Of a stretch of 64,000 bases of DNA, positions 53,401-64,000 are shown piece after piece. Position 1 is the stretch's first letter. Each line of letters begins with the position of its first letter. Under the pieces are notes generated by a model. It saw only the letters and a list, made by a program, of their open reading frames with translations. It was not told where the DNA came from and searched no databases. The translations under genes and the position numbers were made by a program. The stretch comes from Lepidurus packardi (lineage: Eukaryota > Arthropoda > Branchiopoda > Notostraca > Triopsidae): positions 8,370,001-8,434,000 of the forward strand of contig JAKZAN010000005.1 of the NCBI GenBank assembly GCA_023053545.1, in the 5' to 3' direction.

Positions 53401-56400
53401 AAAGCGTTTGTAAGGGACTATTTACTCCCCTCTTTGGTGGGGAATCAAACCTTTTCGAGGAATGGGATCTTTAGCGTTAGCAAATTACTCGGTTTAAGCA
53501 AGTACTACTTGGAACCCATCTGCACTCCCCTAAAACCTCAGCAAATGTCTGCTCCGGCTAAAAGAACCCAGGCAAAGAAAGAAAGATTAAGCGGACCAAA
53601 CGCCGAAACGAACGGCATCGTTAGCTGGCAAACAAACATATAAATCACAGTCCCATCCCAAAATGATGTGGCATAATTCTACTTTGCAGACAGACAAAAA
53701 CGGCCGTCTTCTCCTTTTAAAACTTGCATACCCTAAAAACAACACACAAAGAAAGAACACCCAAAAAACATACGCAATCTTACCTAGGCAGTGTAGGATC
53801 TTTTCAAGATCTCCATTCTTAGCAGCAGTGTAAAGATTCTTGGGTCCAGTTCTAATAAAAATGTACTTGTACAAATATAAAAAGATGATCTGGGAATACA
53901 ATTTACTTTGGCGAGATTCTTCCGTTCGCTAGCTTGAGAATACCTTCCAACATCTCTTTATCAAACCCATCAGGTAAACCTTCCACAGTGATCTCCTTAT
54001 TGGACGGTAATGTGAGCTTAAGGGGTACGAACACGGGTAATTCTCCTTCGAAGCTTTTGCCCAGCTTGTTGCTATCTTGTGAGTTAAAGCTTATCTTGGC
54101 ATTGGGGCTGCTTTTTCCAAACAGACATCAATTTTTTTTTATTTAATGATCAACAGTTAAGTAAATTACTTACACTAAGTGTAAAGGCTGCTGTTGCTGA
54201 GTACATGTTAAATCTTTGGCTTTAATATCTAGAACAACTTCATAACTAGAATTGATGCTTCCGCAATGAGGACAGAGTCCTTGCCCATCGATTTTGAGTT
54301 GACAAGCAGCATGGTAATAGTGTGGGTTGCCGCTCTCCCATTTACAAACCAGGAAACTCCCCTGCAACCAAATACGTTTTTGTTAACTCCCGCGCTTTTC
54401 TCATTAACGAAACAGCGCGATTAGCGTTTACTTGAGTACAAAACAAGCCACAGCCAGGGCAGCAATGGTGGCTAACGAGCCTTGTCTTGTGTAGGCCACA
54501 GAGGAGCATAAAAGGGATGCGCGCCGAAGGTCTCCGTAGCTTGTTGCTACTAATTTTTTTACTGCAGCCTAAAAGCCGACTTCCCACACTATCCACAGCC
54601 TGGCAAAGTGTTAACGGAGCAGGAACGCAAAGTTGAGTATTTTGAGCGCCTTCCTGTAACAGCGAAATCGATCCATCCAAGCCTGATCCAAGCGCTACGG
54701 GAGTGCGACCCTCGCGACAAAAACATAAAATTCGCCCCAAGGCAGGGTTAGCCTAAGAAACGATAATGATCATTAAGCTCTGTCTAAAACGAATAATAAA
54801 TAATACAAAATAAAACAAAAAAATATGAGCCGCGTTCGTTTTGAAGTTTTAAAGTCGAAGTTTAAGTCGAATTAAAAGTCAACCCAAGACTTGTTTATTT
54901 TCAATAAGCACCGCCCCATGGGTGGAGCAATTGCAAACTTATGCTTACAACCGTTCGTTTTGGATTCAAGACTTTCCTAGTCGACTTCCGTAAACTTTCA
55001 AAGTTTAGACTAAAAGGAACGCTTATAAGCGTAAGTCAAGGAAGACTGGCTAGTCCACATGTAAGTCGAATGTACCAAATGAACGCGGCAAGGGTAAAAA
55101 TGAAAGAAAAGTACTAACTTGAGTAATGATATCATTTTCATTTGACTTGGGGGAAGTACTTTTAGAGGAAGTTTTCAATGCAGGCCCAGTTCCTCTACGT
55201 CTCCTGCCGTTACTTCTTCCAGGTGTAGCTGCTTCGGCTGTACATGTAAACAATAAAGATCTCTAGCAAATTAGTGGGTTACAACTAAGCCTTACTTGAT
55301 TGAAATAATGAGCCTATTTTAACGTCCGGCTTCTCCGATTCCTTTTCCTCCACTTCATTCGGGCTGCTGGCAACACTGCTCTCCCCGGTCGCGTTTCCTT
55401 GTTCAAAACTGCCGTTACTAACCGCCCTAATTACATCATCCATACTATTCAAAGGGCCCTTCTTCCTCGATTTCAAACGACCAGCAGCTTGCAGGAGCTT
55501 GCGACTCGTTAGCTTGGCGTCCGAGGCAATCAGTCCTGCACAGGGGGGCGTATCTTTCACGGTTCCGTCGACTGCAACTTGAGGGGTACCTTGTTGAATG
55601 GGGCTGGACATTAAATTCTGCATGCGATACTTGAGAACCGACGGTTTGAATATGAGGGTGGTTTCTGTTGGCTGTTCCACCTCTTCTTTGACGATCGTCG
55701 CATCCACAGGAAGACTCGAGGGCATCCCTTCGTTTCTCTCTGCTTCTTGATCTAAATTAGTAGATTTTTTCTCCAGCTGGAGTTTCAGTTTTAAATTGCG
55801 ACTCGTCTTCTTGTTGGTGCCAAAGGTGTAGCGAATACCCCGGAAATGCCGCCGTCGCGCCTTAAAATTGCGACGCGACGTACCTGCACCTTGGGAAGTT
55901 GACGGACCGCCGCCAGTACTTCGTAGTCCTAACGAAGCCATGTGCTCGGCTTTACCCAAGGGTGTAACGGGTACCAGCACCGGAGCTTTATCGCGACGCT
56001 TAGGTCGAGAGTTGTTGAGTTTCTGGCATTGCAAACGAGCTATCATTTCTTGTTGTTTGACGGCTAACGGCACAACGGCCGCGGGGGGCGGGGTAGGATC
56101 TAATCCAGGTTTGGCTCGAGTACTAGGTCTGCCAGCTTTCGAGCGTTTTGGCTCCGGCGTCTCGGCTTCGACGGAAATTCCTCTTTTATTTCGCAGTAAT
56201 TTCGTGTCTGCCTGAATTAGGTTGACCGTGGCAGTTGCAGCTGCGACAGCAGGGGATGCTGTTCTAATTCGGGAAGAGCGTCGCGTACCGTGTTCGCTGT
56301 TCAACTCCAAGCTGCTGGCATCGCTACTCGAAGCGCGGACACGGCGACGAAGAGGTCCTGTAGCGTCCAAAATCTGTGGTACAGATTCGCCAGAGTTCTT

Positions 56401-57135
56401 GTGTACCGATGAAGGAAGCGGAGCTTGCGTGGTAGAGACTGGCTCTTGCTTAATGACAACAGGACTAATGGTCGAGTCTACAGTAGCTAGTTTCCTGCCC
56501 CGAATGCGGATTTTAACGGGCGGAACTAAAGCGTTGTGTTCTAGCTGCTTTTGCTCTTCTTCGTTCATAGGTAGCGTTTTGTATTCCAAAACTTCCTTGT
56601 CGCCACACTCCTTGATGGGCTTCGCGGAATCATTATTGCTTCGTCGTTTGAACTTGGATTTTGAACGATGTGAAAGACGCTTGGTTGAAGTGGTATTTAC
56701 AGGAGAAGAAACGTCAAGTTCCAGCACGGACGGCGTAGGTTTGATTGGCTCGCTTCGTGCCTGAATATCTTCTTCAGAACTCGTGTTGAACTGCGATTTC
56801 ATGCTATCGAGGATGCGTTTCCGCTTATCGCTAGGACTAGGTGGTGGCTTCTCGTTTTGGGCTGGCAACAAAGGAGCAGGCAAATCCGTCACAGGATCTG
56901 CCTGCTCCTTTCCTGTAGAACTAGTGTTGTCCAAGAACTTGTCTTTGGGTTCGCAGATTTCATCCGCTAATGTCAAGTCTTCCAAGGAAACTTCCTCGAC
57001 ATGGTCCTCCACGCTAACGTCCATACTGCTCGGAAGAACTCGATCGGAAAGGCTTGTGGGATCTTTTGCCACTTTTGCTCCTTCTTCAGCTTCCAAGATT
57101 GGCGGAGACAAAGATGCTTCGGTTATATTATCCAT
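50476..57135 (-). CDS. EHMT: EHMT / G9a histone H3 lysine-9 methyltransferase
   Basis: This nuclear enzyme mono- and dimethylates H3K9 to silence euchromatic genes. Sixteen exons join in frame to 1467 aa: 57135-55296, 55237-55119, 54752-54432, 54361-54174, 54110-53907, 53851-53784, 53203-52974, 52689-52517, 52411-52253, 52188-51979, 51904-51760, 51628-51517, 51482-51284, 51168-51090, 50985-50810 and 50656-50476. The first 650 residues are charged and disordered. A Cys-rich region (about 655-820, [11 protein letters not shown]) precedes ankyrin repeats (about 890-1150, [18 protein letters not shown], reader of methyl-lysine). Next come a pre-SET with [14 protein letters not shown], the SET domain ([35 protein letters not shown] with the catalytic Tyr) and the post-[13 protein letters not shown]. 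The ATG at 57135 is the first in frame. The length is like fly G9a. Confidence 0.96.
52792..52941. repeat. Tandem duplication (about 70 bp x 2) in an EHMT intron
   Basis: The segment starting AACCAAATGTGATTTTTG and ending CGAATGGAAAATAGAC (52792-52860) is repeated with some divergence at about 52867-52941. It shares TAATAAGAATATAACGAA. It lies in the intron between the ankyrin-repeat exons at 52974 and 52689 and has no coding potential. Confidence 0.8.
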
Positions 57136-58223
57136 TTTAACTTTCGAGCTACTAATGGCTTGTCTATTAAACGAAGGATGCGCTCGCAATATACACTGTG
57201 ACGATCATCCGGTGTAATGGTTGTGTAAACAAGGACTATACACAAGTATGTCTTATTTTAACCTTAATTGGAACAAGTAAGGTGTATATTTGACACAATT
57301 CGGCTAAATATGACCTCTTTCACAGACAATTCTTCACGTTTCCTAGGACGACGTCCTTACCACAACAAACCCCAATCGGCAGACATTACCCGCGGCTCTT
57401 CTAGGTAGTGAAAATGTGTTGGTGAAGTTCGCTGTGCAAACTGCGAAACATTAGGCTCTTTAACATTTTCTGGTTTAGCATTTCTGCGGAGTAAAAAATT
57501 TCTTTGCCTAAATTCGTTACATTATTTTAACCAAGTTCAACTAATTAACTACTCGTTTTTCATTGTCGCAACTTACTAAAGGTATGCAAACTGGAATAAT
57601 ACGACCTGTCCAGCGAGAAGCTACTTGGCTCTGTTGCCTTTTTAGGGACTCGATAGTACGATTATGCAGACCACCTCGGCAGAACTTTGCCAAAAGTATT
57701 GCAAAAACGACTAGGGACATCAGGTCTTCTTCACACGCATTTCGTTGATGTTTTTCACGAGATATACACGTGGGATAGTAATTAGGATAACATAACCAGA
57801 AAATCGTCAAGTCTCGTTGAGTACAGCAACCCAAGATTATTCAGACCACCTCTGGCAAAACTTTGCTAAAATAAAGCGAAAAGGACTAGAAACGACAGGT
57901 CTTCTTCACACGCATTTTAATTATGTTTTTCACGAGTTATACACGTGGGACAGTAATCATTAGGATAACACAACCAGAAAATCGTCGAGGCTCGAACATA
58001 CGATGGATAGGTATTCTATACGAACTGAGGGCAAGGTTACTCAGTTTCCAACGTAAGAACACAGAAAGCTGCGACCGGTTTCGAACGGTCATTGGACTGG
58101 AAAGGGGTAGTAGGAAAAAATGTACTTATTTAACACTGCAAAAACAGCGTTTGCCTACGAGGAGCCACTAGCCATACAAAGTGTTAACACTCCGGGACTA
58201 GATTGAAAGTTAGTCAAACCACC
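57136..58223. other. EHMT promoter region between EHMT and PFK
   Basis: PFK is upstream on the same strand and stops at 58224, so this 1.1 kb holds the PFK 3' UTR and the EHMT promoter and 5' UTR. The most obvious feature is the diverged tandem duplication at 57661-57994. No TATA box at a convincing distance was seen. Confidence 0.5.
57661..57994. repeat. Diverged tandem duplication of about 158 bp
   Basis: Copy 1 (57661-57817) and copy 2 (57836-57994) share CAGACCACCTC, AGGTCTTCTTCACACGCATT, TTTTTCACGAG, TATACACGTGGGA and CCAGAAAATCGTC in the same order, with scattered substitutions and small indels. Each copy contains an ACACGTGG E-box-like site. It sits in the presumed EHMT promoter/PFK 3' region. 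Confidence 0.85.
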
Positions 58224-61200
58224 TTAAGATACGCCTTCACTTCCTTCTTCAAGGCCCACGAACATGCTTTCTTCCTCGTAAACCGAATCGTGTTTGGCAA
58301 AAATACGCAAGAGCGGACGCAGTTTTAGCCACCATTGCGACTTGGGTAAACGATGCCTGAAACAAAACATGAATTCATTTACACGTTCGTTATGAGAAAC
58401 CAAACCCTATTTACTTAAAGTCCGACTCCAATTTCAATTCTTGCACCGATGAATAAGCGTAGTGCCTTCCAACAATACCCAACAGCACAGCTGTATCAGG
58501 CGTATCGGCAGAAATTGTACCATCAGGCTTGGCGCTTGAATGCAATTTTTCAATCATCCACTCAACAGCTTTTGAAGCCATTTTGGTGCCCATATTCCGA
58601 TCAAAAGGGCTTGGAGAACCTCCTTGCTGCATATGTCCTATAGCCAAAAGAGTATTTAATATACTATCAAAACTTTAACCGGCAAGAAAATTACCTAGAA
58701 CATTGGATCTAGCCGAGAAAATGCTTTTGCCTTCTTCAGAATACAGGGCATGGATGAAATCTGTAGTATAGTTTTCATTCGCTTTCTCATTCCTACGTAC
58801 GATCAATATATTAGAAGGGTAATTGGATCCAAAGTTCACATACGAAACGAAGATAAGCTTTAGTATTCTTACCTGAGAACCAAACCGCGTTGAACGCTTT
58901 CTTCTTTCATCTTAGAGGCCATATGAAAGACGTCCTTTTGCAAATCACGGATACCGAAGGGCTCCTCGTAAATGTAGGCAGCATCTGCGCCTCCAGCTAA
59001 GCCAGCCAAGGTGGCTAAATACCCGCAGTAGCCACCCATAGTTTCAACAATAAAGACACGGCGTTTGGTACCTTGCGCCGATTGACGGATACGATCGCAA
59101 ATCTAAGAACAAAAACAAAAAACTCTAATTGAAATACTTCCGAACGAAAATTCCACCTCTGGTGTCTTACCTCAGTAATTTCATTTACTGCAGTATCGGC
59201 ACCCAAGGAGAAATCCGTGCCGGGTACATTGTTACTAATAGTTGCTGGGATGACCATCATTGGAATACGGAATTCTGGGAATTTATCCCTATTCTCAGCG
59301 AAAGCCAAAACCGCTTGGAAGGCCTTACAACAACAACACAAAAAGTTTACTATTAAAGGCTTTTAATTACTGAAACCGTAACTTACCTCAAAACCACCAA
59401 TAATAAGCAGCGCTTGTATCTTGTATTCCTTCAACCGGGCAGCGATTTGCGCAAATTTCCCGTCAGGCAACGTACGTTTGATACCCAAAAAGGCTCCGCC
59501 TTGTCCCACCCAACCCGTTACGTCACTCCATCCCATGTTGCTGAACTAAATCGCCCGAGAATATGACATATTCGTATATTAATTTATAAAGAAAAATACT
59601 AACATTTCCTTCGATTAGGCCTTCGATACCATCATGGATGCCGTACACCGTATCCCCACGATAAATGCAATTACGTACAAAGGAACGTACAGCTGCGTTC
59701 ATACCACAAGCTGGAGCGCCAATATGCATCACCGCCAGAGTGTAGCCGCTCTGGAAATAAACAACGAACAAGTTTACGCAACTGCAACTAAATTGAAGTC
59801 TAATATGCTAAGATGAACCATGGTCGCTAGAGCTCCAGTATTAACAAGCCCAGTTAAGATAACTAATAAAGGGACTACACTAAAAATAAACACAAAGTAA
59901 ACAGAAACAAAGCTCAACTGTACATGAAAGCAAGACTTTGGGGGTTTATCTCCGTAAAACTGGATGTTTTTTTACCTGCATCCATAACGTGTCTTGCTGC
60001 AAAGGTTAGCAAGGGAGGGTACAAAGACAGGAGGAATTAAACATGTGAAGGTTTTAGCGAGACAATTACGCCGGAAGCTACGCCGTTACAACAGGACCAG
60101 TTAAATGTGGGCAGTTTACTCCCCTACACGTAAACTAGTGCTATCTTAGTGCAATCTTACCTTCTGTAATTTTTCCTTCTTCTATACAACCCGCAATGGC
60201 CGCATTGTGAATAGGAGCATTAATCGAATTAATAGAATACCAAAAAGAAATGGCTGGTATTATGGCAATAAACACGGTTACGGTTTTTCAAATCGAAAGA
60301 AATTGCAGGCTAATTCTCTGATTAGACAACTTACCACTTGAGCTGCAACTTCTTCGGACAACTTAGGGGGCTTTAGACGAGTCAACATTTTGTACGTTTC
60401 CAAGTTACGCGTAAAACTCCTGCTTAACAGAACCAAATTTACCATCTAAATAAAAGCCAAACAGCCAATCAAAAACCGACCTGCCTCGGAGGGTTACAGC
60501 CAAGTCCCATTGCTTATCAGCCATGGCTTTGGCTACAGCTTTGGTTTTCTCCACGCAAGCCATCAAGGGCAGCCTAACAGCTTGATTACCATCCAAAGAG
60601 ACAACACAGGCTTCAGTCTCAGGTGTTGCTTCCATTAACGCCATTACAGCTTCAGCGCCCATACGACAGCCCTGTAAAATCAAAACAAATAAAATTGTTC
60701 ACTTCAAGATAGTTGAGTATGTTACCAAAATACGATCAAAAGCAGAGGGACTGCCTCCTCTTTGGACATGGCCCAAGACAGTGATTCGCGTGTCTTGTTT
60801 CAAGCGAGTTACGACGACCTCTTTGACCAATTCAGCTGTGATAGGATTGCCTTCACGATCAATGGCGCCTTCGGATACGATGATAATGTTCAAACGTTGG
60901 CCAGCTTCACGTTCCTGTACGCACAAACAAAACACGCAAATTTAGTCAAGTCAAACGGGAAAAAAGAATTAGCCAGCGAAATAAGTACGCGAAAATGCAA
61001 AAAAGCTAACAAAATGAATACACGGATTAACAAAAAATTAACGACTATCTGCTTTATATCTATTTCTACTGATCAAAGGGTTAGGTTCATGCTTGCCTGC
61101 TTCAACTTTTTGCACATCCTATCAGCCCAATCGGGTTCAGGTGGCCATTCGGGGACAAAAACAAAATCTGCTTCGCTAGCTAAGGCAGCAACCAAACCCA

Positions 61201-62420
61201 AATACCTGGGCGGGACGAATCATCACATAAAGAAAAGCACAGCAGTGTTAAAAATAGGCAAAGTAAGGCTTGTCGTTTTAAAGAAAGCTCTAGGCACAGG
61301 TACGAAGGTAGTCAAAAGTGCAAAAACACCGGCTAACTACAAGCAAACACCCTTGCCTGATTTAGCTTGTGACAAAGCTTTTCTGGCCAATCAACAGGAG
61401 GAGGGTTCTCCGGACAGAACACATAATCTGCCTCCGATGCCAAGGCAGCCACAATAGCCAAATACCTGACATCCGTGTTTGTTTGGTTTTATATTATGAT
61501 TTTAAATACGGACTTAGACTTTTAGGAACACACAGCAGAGCGGCGGAGGACACTTACCCGCAGTGGCGACCCATAACCTCCATAATAAAAGTACGCTGGT
61601 GAGAGTACGCAGTAGCTGCAATAGCATCAACAGCTTCGATGATGCGATGCAAAGCTGAATCCGTACCAATCGTCATGTCCGTGCCGCAAAAATCATTATC
61701 AATGGATCCCACCATGCCAGCAATGTTGAGATGTCCGTTCATGGCCCTTTGTTCAGCAGTAATCGATTCTACATGGAGTAAAAAAATAAATAAATAAATA
61801 ATTACGAATTATCTTACATAACAAGAGTAGGATTTACCAGTAGCTAAAAGTTCGTCCACAAGACTCGTCCATTCCAAACGGAACAAGTTAGCGCCCGTCA
61901 AAGAACCGTCACCACCAATAACTACCAAATTGGTGATACCGTGTTCTACTAAGTTCTTGGCAGCTTTCAAGCGACCCGCTCTTTCCCTGAAATCCTTGCA
62001 ACGCGCTGAACCGATGACAGTGCCACCCTTCCAAGAAAAGTTTAGTCGTACAATTAAACACTAACGAAGATAATTCTGCAAAACATGCTCACTTTATGGA
62101 TAATGCCAGAAACCGAAGACCAATGTGCTTCGATAATATTCACTCCTCCATCAACCATTCCCTGATATCCTTCTCGGATGAAGTAGACTTTGGCACCCAA
62201 GTACATACCAAAACGTACTACAGCTCTCACAGCACCGTTCATTCCTTGATGATAAGAAAGTACACACTAGAATTAAGATGAAATTGCGAAATTCAATAGG
62301 GTATATACCTTGGGAATCTCCTCCACTCGTGAATACAGCAATGCCTTTTCCCTTATGAGCCCCACGCGAAATTAAACGACGTAGGGGTTTGGGCCCATCT
62401 TCCTGCTTCGTATCTGCCAT
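58224..62420 (-). CDS. Pfk: ATP-dependent 6-phosphofructokinase
   Basis: This cytosolic enzyme phosphorylates fructose-6-phosphate to the 1,6-bisphosphate, the committed step of glycolysis. Fifteen coding exons plus optional ones join in frame to 793 aa: 62420-62309, 62244-62093, 62027-61838, 61768-61558, 61465-61357 or 61205-61097, 60914-60726, 60671-60481, 60419-60335, 59750-59604, 59545-59387, 59323-59171, 59102-58873, 58792-58695, 58637-58415 and 58356-58224. The N-terminal catalytic half shows [43 protein letters not shown] (catalytic Asp) and MGRHCG. The C-terminal regulatory half shows [26 protein letters not shown] and [13 protein letters not shown] sequence. An acceptor at 62438 shows that the 5' UTR is spliced 17 bases before the ATG. 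The length matches fly Pfk. Confidence 0.97.
59976..59996 (-). CDS. Pfk: Pfk 21-nt microexon B in the interdomain linker
   Basis: A TTTGCAG acceptor, 21 bases encoding QDTLWMQ and a CAG/GTAAA donor lie in the 584-bp intron between AAQV (60335) and SGYTLAV (59750). Both sides are phase 0, so inclusion inserts seven residues between the two homologous halves of the enzyme. Confidence 0.5.
60161..60181 (-). CDS. Pfk: Pfk 21-nt microexon A in the interdomain linker
   Basis: A GTATAG acceptor, 21 bases encoding KKEKLQK and an AAG/GTAAG donor lie in the same intron as microexon B, 164 bp upstream of it. It is identical in length and phase (0/0). The two could be alternatives, both included or both skipped. 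All options keep frame. Confidence 0.5.
61097..61205 (-). CDS. Pfk: Pfk alternative exon 5b (GC donor)
   Basis: The 109-bp exon encodes [19 protein letters not shown] then [17 protein letters not shown]. It follows the MGRHCG exon and precedes [12 protein letters not shown]. The donor is CAG/GCAAGC. It is homologous to 61357-61465 with the same length and phases (2 in, 0 out). Using both, or neither, shifts the frame. Confidence 0.93.
61357..61465 (-). CDS. Pfk: Pfk alternative exon 5a (GC donor)
   Basis: The 109-bp exon encodes [19 protein letters not shown] then [17 protein letters not shown]. The acceptor is TCAG and the donor CAG/GCAAGG. Only the GC donor gives the conserved [10 protein letters not shown] junction. 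The varying residues flank the substrate-binding helix region after MGRHCG. Alternative exons are known in fly Pfk, though I cannot confirm the same position from memory. Confidence 0.93.
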
Positions 62421-63351
62421 TGTACGCTCGTTGAGATCTGTGAAGTGTGAAGAAACCAGAAGCAGAATTAATATTAGCGTAAAATGTTTAACTTTCTGAT
62501 AAGGAAAATGAGATTTAAAAGAAAACACAGAAATAATGGTACAACTTTTGTTCAAGAACGAAGTGTCACGTAAAGGAAAACTTGTTACAAGGCGAGTACG
62601 AAGCCAGCAACAGACAGGACCGTAGTATACGAGAGCAGACAGAATTGCAGCATCTAATGCAAGCTTATTGTCCTTGACAGTTTAATGATCTAACCCAATG
62701 AAAGCGACGAGAAGGGAAAGGGGTCTAATACGTCCGGTATAACCCTGCGTGATTCCCGGCACGTAAGTTTAACTTAGAAAGCAAAAGCCGCTTGCTTATG
62801 ACAATCAAAGTTACCTGAACAATCGCACAAAGGACAAAGTAGAACAAAAGTTCTCTACACAGAAAAAAAGCCGGGTTTTGTAACACTTCTAGGCCTTGTT
62901 TGTACGAAAGCTGGGACAGAAGCTGATGGAACAAGGGACAGTTGTGTACTAGTAAATCTGAACCAGAAATCGTTAACTAGCCTTAAACTCACCTAAATAA
63001 ATTAGACAGAACGAACCACTTCCACAGTCACCCCCAACTCAAGTACAAGGTGACCCTGGCACACACGAGACCCAGAGACTAGCATTGACATTGCGCGGGA
63101 TTCAACCGTAAATCGATTTAATATATTTTCGAGGTGAAAGGTTGTGAAATGAAAACGTTCATAAAGAGCTGAATTTGGAAAAAATATATCCTTGTGGAAG
63201 TTCGATTTAAAAATTCTTATAATTAAGCAGGCAACAATGAATTTGAACAAGCCAGCATTTTCAAAGAACGTCATTCGTTCGAAAGCTAAATAATCGATAG
63301 TCATACCCTGGTCACGTGATTACATTCCAAACGTAGGAAAACAAACAGAAT
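62421..63351. promoter_or_regulatory. Divergent Pfk-TDP2 promoter region
   Basis: The two genes are transcribed away from each other across about 0.9-1.0 kb. Pfk has a spliced 5' UTR here (acceptor at 62438). Near the TDP2 side are an ATCGATAG DRE-like site (63293-63300) and GTCACGTGAT (63311-63320), an E-box of the Myc/USF/MITF type about 40 bp before the first ATG. The motifs are seen, but the function is inferred. Confidence 0.4.
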
Positions 63352-63393
63352 GTGTGCTTTATTCTGAAGAAAAGGTCCAGTAATTCGTCGGAG

Positions 63394-64000
63394 ATGTCTG
63401 ACCAAGTCCAAGACTTAGAAATTCCAGCAAAAGAGGAGTGCGAGAAGCTTGTAAAAGAATTTGCCAGTATTACAAACACAAACGAAGCTCTCGCACAATT
63501 TTACCTTCAAGATCGCCAATGGAACCTTGAAGTATATTTAGAAGCAAATATGGTTATTTTTTGTACAACCTCTTGATAATAAATAAATAGATTCTGTGTG
63601 AAAGCATTACTGTTAATTGTTATTGCGTATCGTTATAAGTTATAGGGACTTGGATTATTTAGTTTTGTATTTATAATTGCATATCGTTATTAAGTTTCAG
63701 GGAGTTTTTAATTTTTATTTTATGCTTTCACAGAATTCAGTCAGTGATTACTTCCGCGCCGTCGATGAGGATGGAGGTAGAGCAGGGTCGTCTTCACCAG
63801 AAGAATTACAGCAAGAACTACCCGCAAGAATTTCAGACACAAATCAAGCCAGGGTTAATCAAGAAGTAAATTTGGAAAACCAGAACTTTTTCCCCGGTCA
63901 GTTAACCACAGTTCCACCCAGTCACCTGAAGATCGTGACATGGAACCTTGATGGCTTGGATGAGCATAATTTGAAAAAGCGCACTAAAGCCGTTATCAAG
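63394..64000 (+). CDS. TDP2: Tyrosyl-DNA phosphodiesterase 2 (TDP2/TTRAP), 5' part
   Basis: This nuclease hydrolyses 5'-tyrosyl-DNA bonds left by trapped topoisomerase 2. Exon 1 (63394-63552) encodes a UBA-like domain (CEKLVKEFASITNTNEALA, WNLEVYLEANM). Exon 2 starts at 63734 (NSVSDYFRAVDED) and runs off the window. The catalytic endonuclease/exonuclease/phosphatase domain begins with KIVTWNLDGLDEHN, where the Asn of TWNxDGLD binds the metal. Phase 0 joins the exons. An in-frame ATG at 63352 gives a start 14 residues earlier. I prefer 63394 because the UBA region follows directly. The catalytic core is cut off by the window end. Confidence 0.93.
63553..63733 (+). other. TDP2 intron 1 with a small internal duplication
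   Basis: The 181-bp AT-rich intron contains two similar segments, TTGCGTATCGTTATAAGTT near 63623 and TTGCATATCGTTATTAAGTT near 63678. They suggest a short tandem duplication inside the intron. Confidence 0.5.

Noticed and set aside
55868..57217. Several long + strand frames opposite EHMT
   Set aside because: They mirror the large first EHMT exon and have no family resemblance or splice logic.

Overview
The window is animal nuclear DNA, most likely from an arthropod. Genes are split by many short introns (often about 50-100 bp), AGGTTAGGTT-type repeats are present, and every recognisable protein is closest in my memory to insect or crustacean versions. I cannot name the species. A pancrustacean with a compact genome would fit.

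Layout. Positions 1-1854 are non-coding, with long C/G runs, a small inverted-repeat element that encloses AGGTT repeats, and a plausible promoter. On the + strand, 1855-6375 encodes ATIC (purine synthesis, 12 exons, 592 aa). An intronless orphan class A GPCR lies on the opposite strand inside its eighth intron. A non-coding gap (6376-7934) separates ATIC from a convergent gene that fills 7935-38042 on the - strand: the Cav2-type calcium channel alpha-1 subunit, orthologue of Drosophila cacophony. I could trace it from an ATG to the C-terminal DDWC with every splice phase in register (2408 aa for one exon choice). About 12.4 kb without recognisable genes follows (38043-50475). Then come, all on the - strand, EHMT/G9a histone H3K9 methyltransferase (50476-57135, 16 exons, 1467 aa) and 6-phosphofructokinase (58224-62420). 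TDP2 (63394 to the window edge) is divergent from PFK across about 1 kb.

The main discovery is the splicing architecture. The calcium channel carries five tandem pairs of homologous, apparently mutually exclusive exons: IS3-S4, the I-II linker beta-binding site, IIIS2-S3, IVS1-S2 and IVS5-pore. Four pairs have matching lengths and the fifth differs by two codons. In four pairs the more conserved copy is the downstream one. In four of five, taking both or neither would shift the frame. The gene also contains a textbook U12-type AT-AC intron and two GC-AG introns, both at alternative exons. PFK independently has a 109-bp duplicated exon pair, both copies with GC donors, and two 21-nt in-frame microexons in its interdomain linker.

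The genes are not an operon. They are a neighbourhood of a synaptic channel, a chromatin modifier and metabolic or repair housekeeping genes. All exon boundaries were read by eye from splice signals, frame continuity and family conservation. No transcript data were available.
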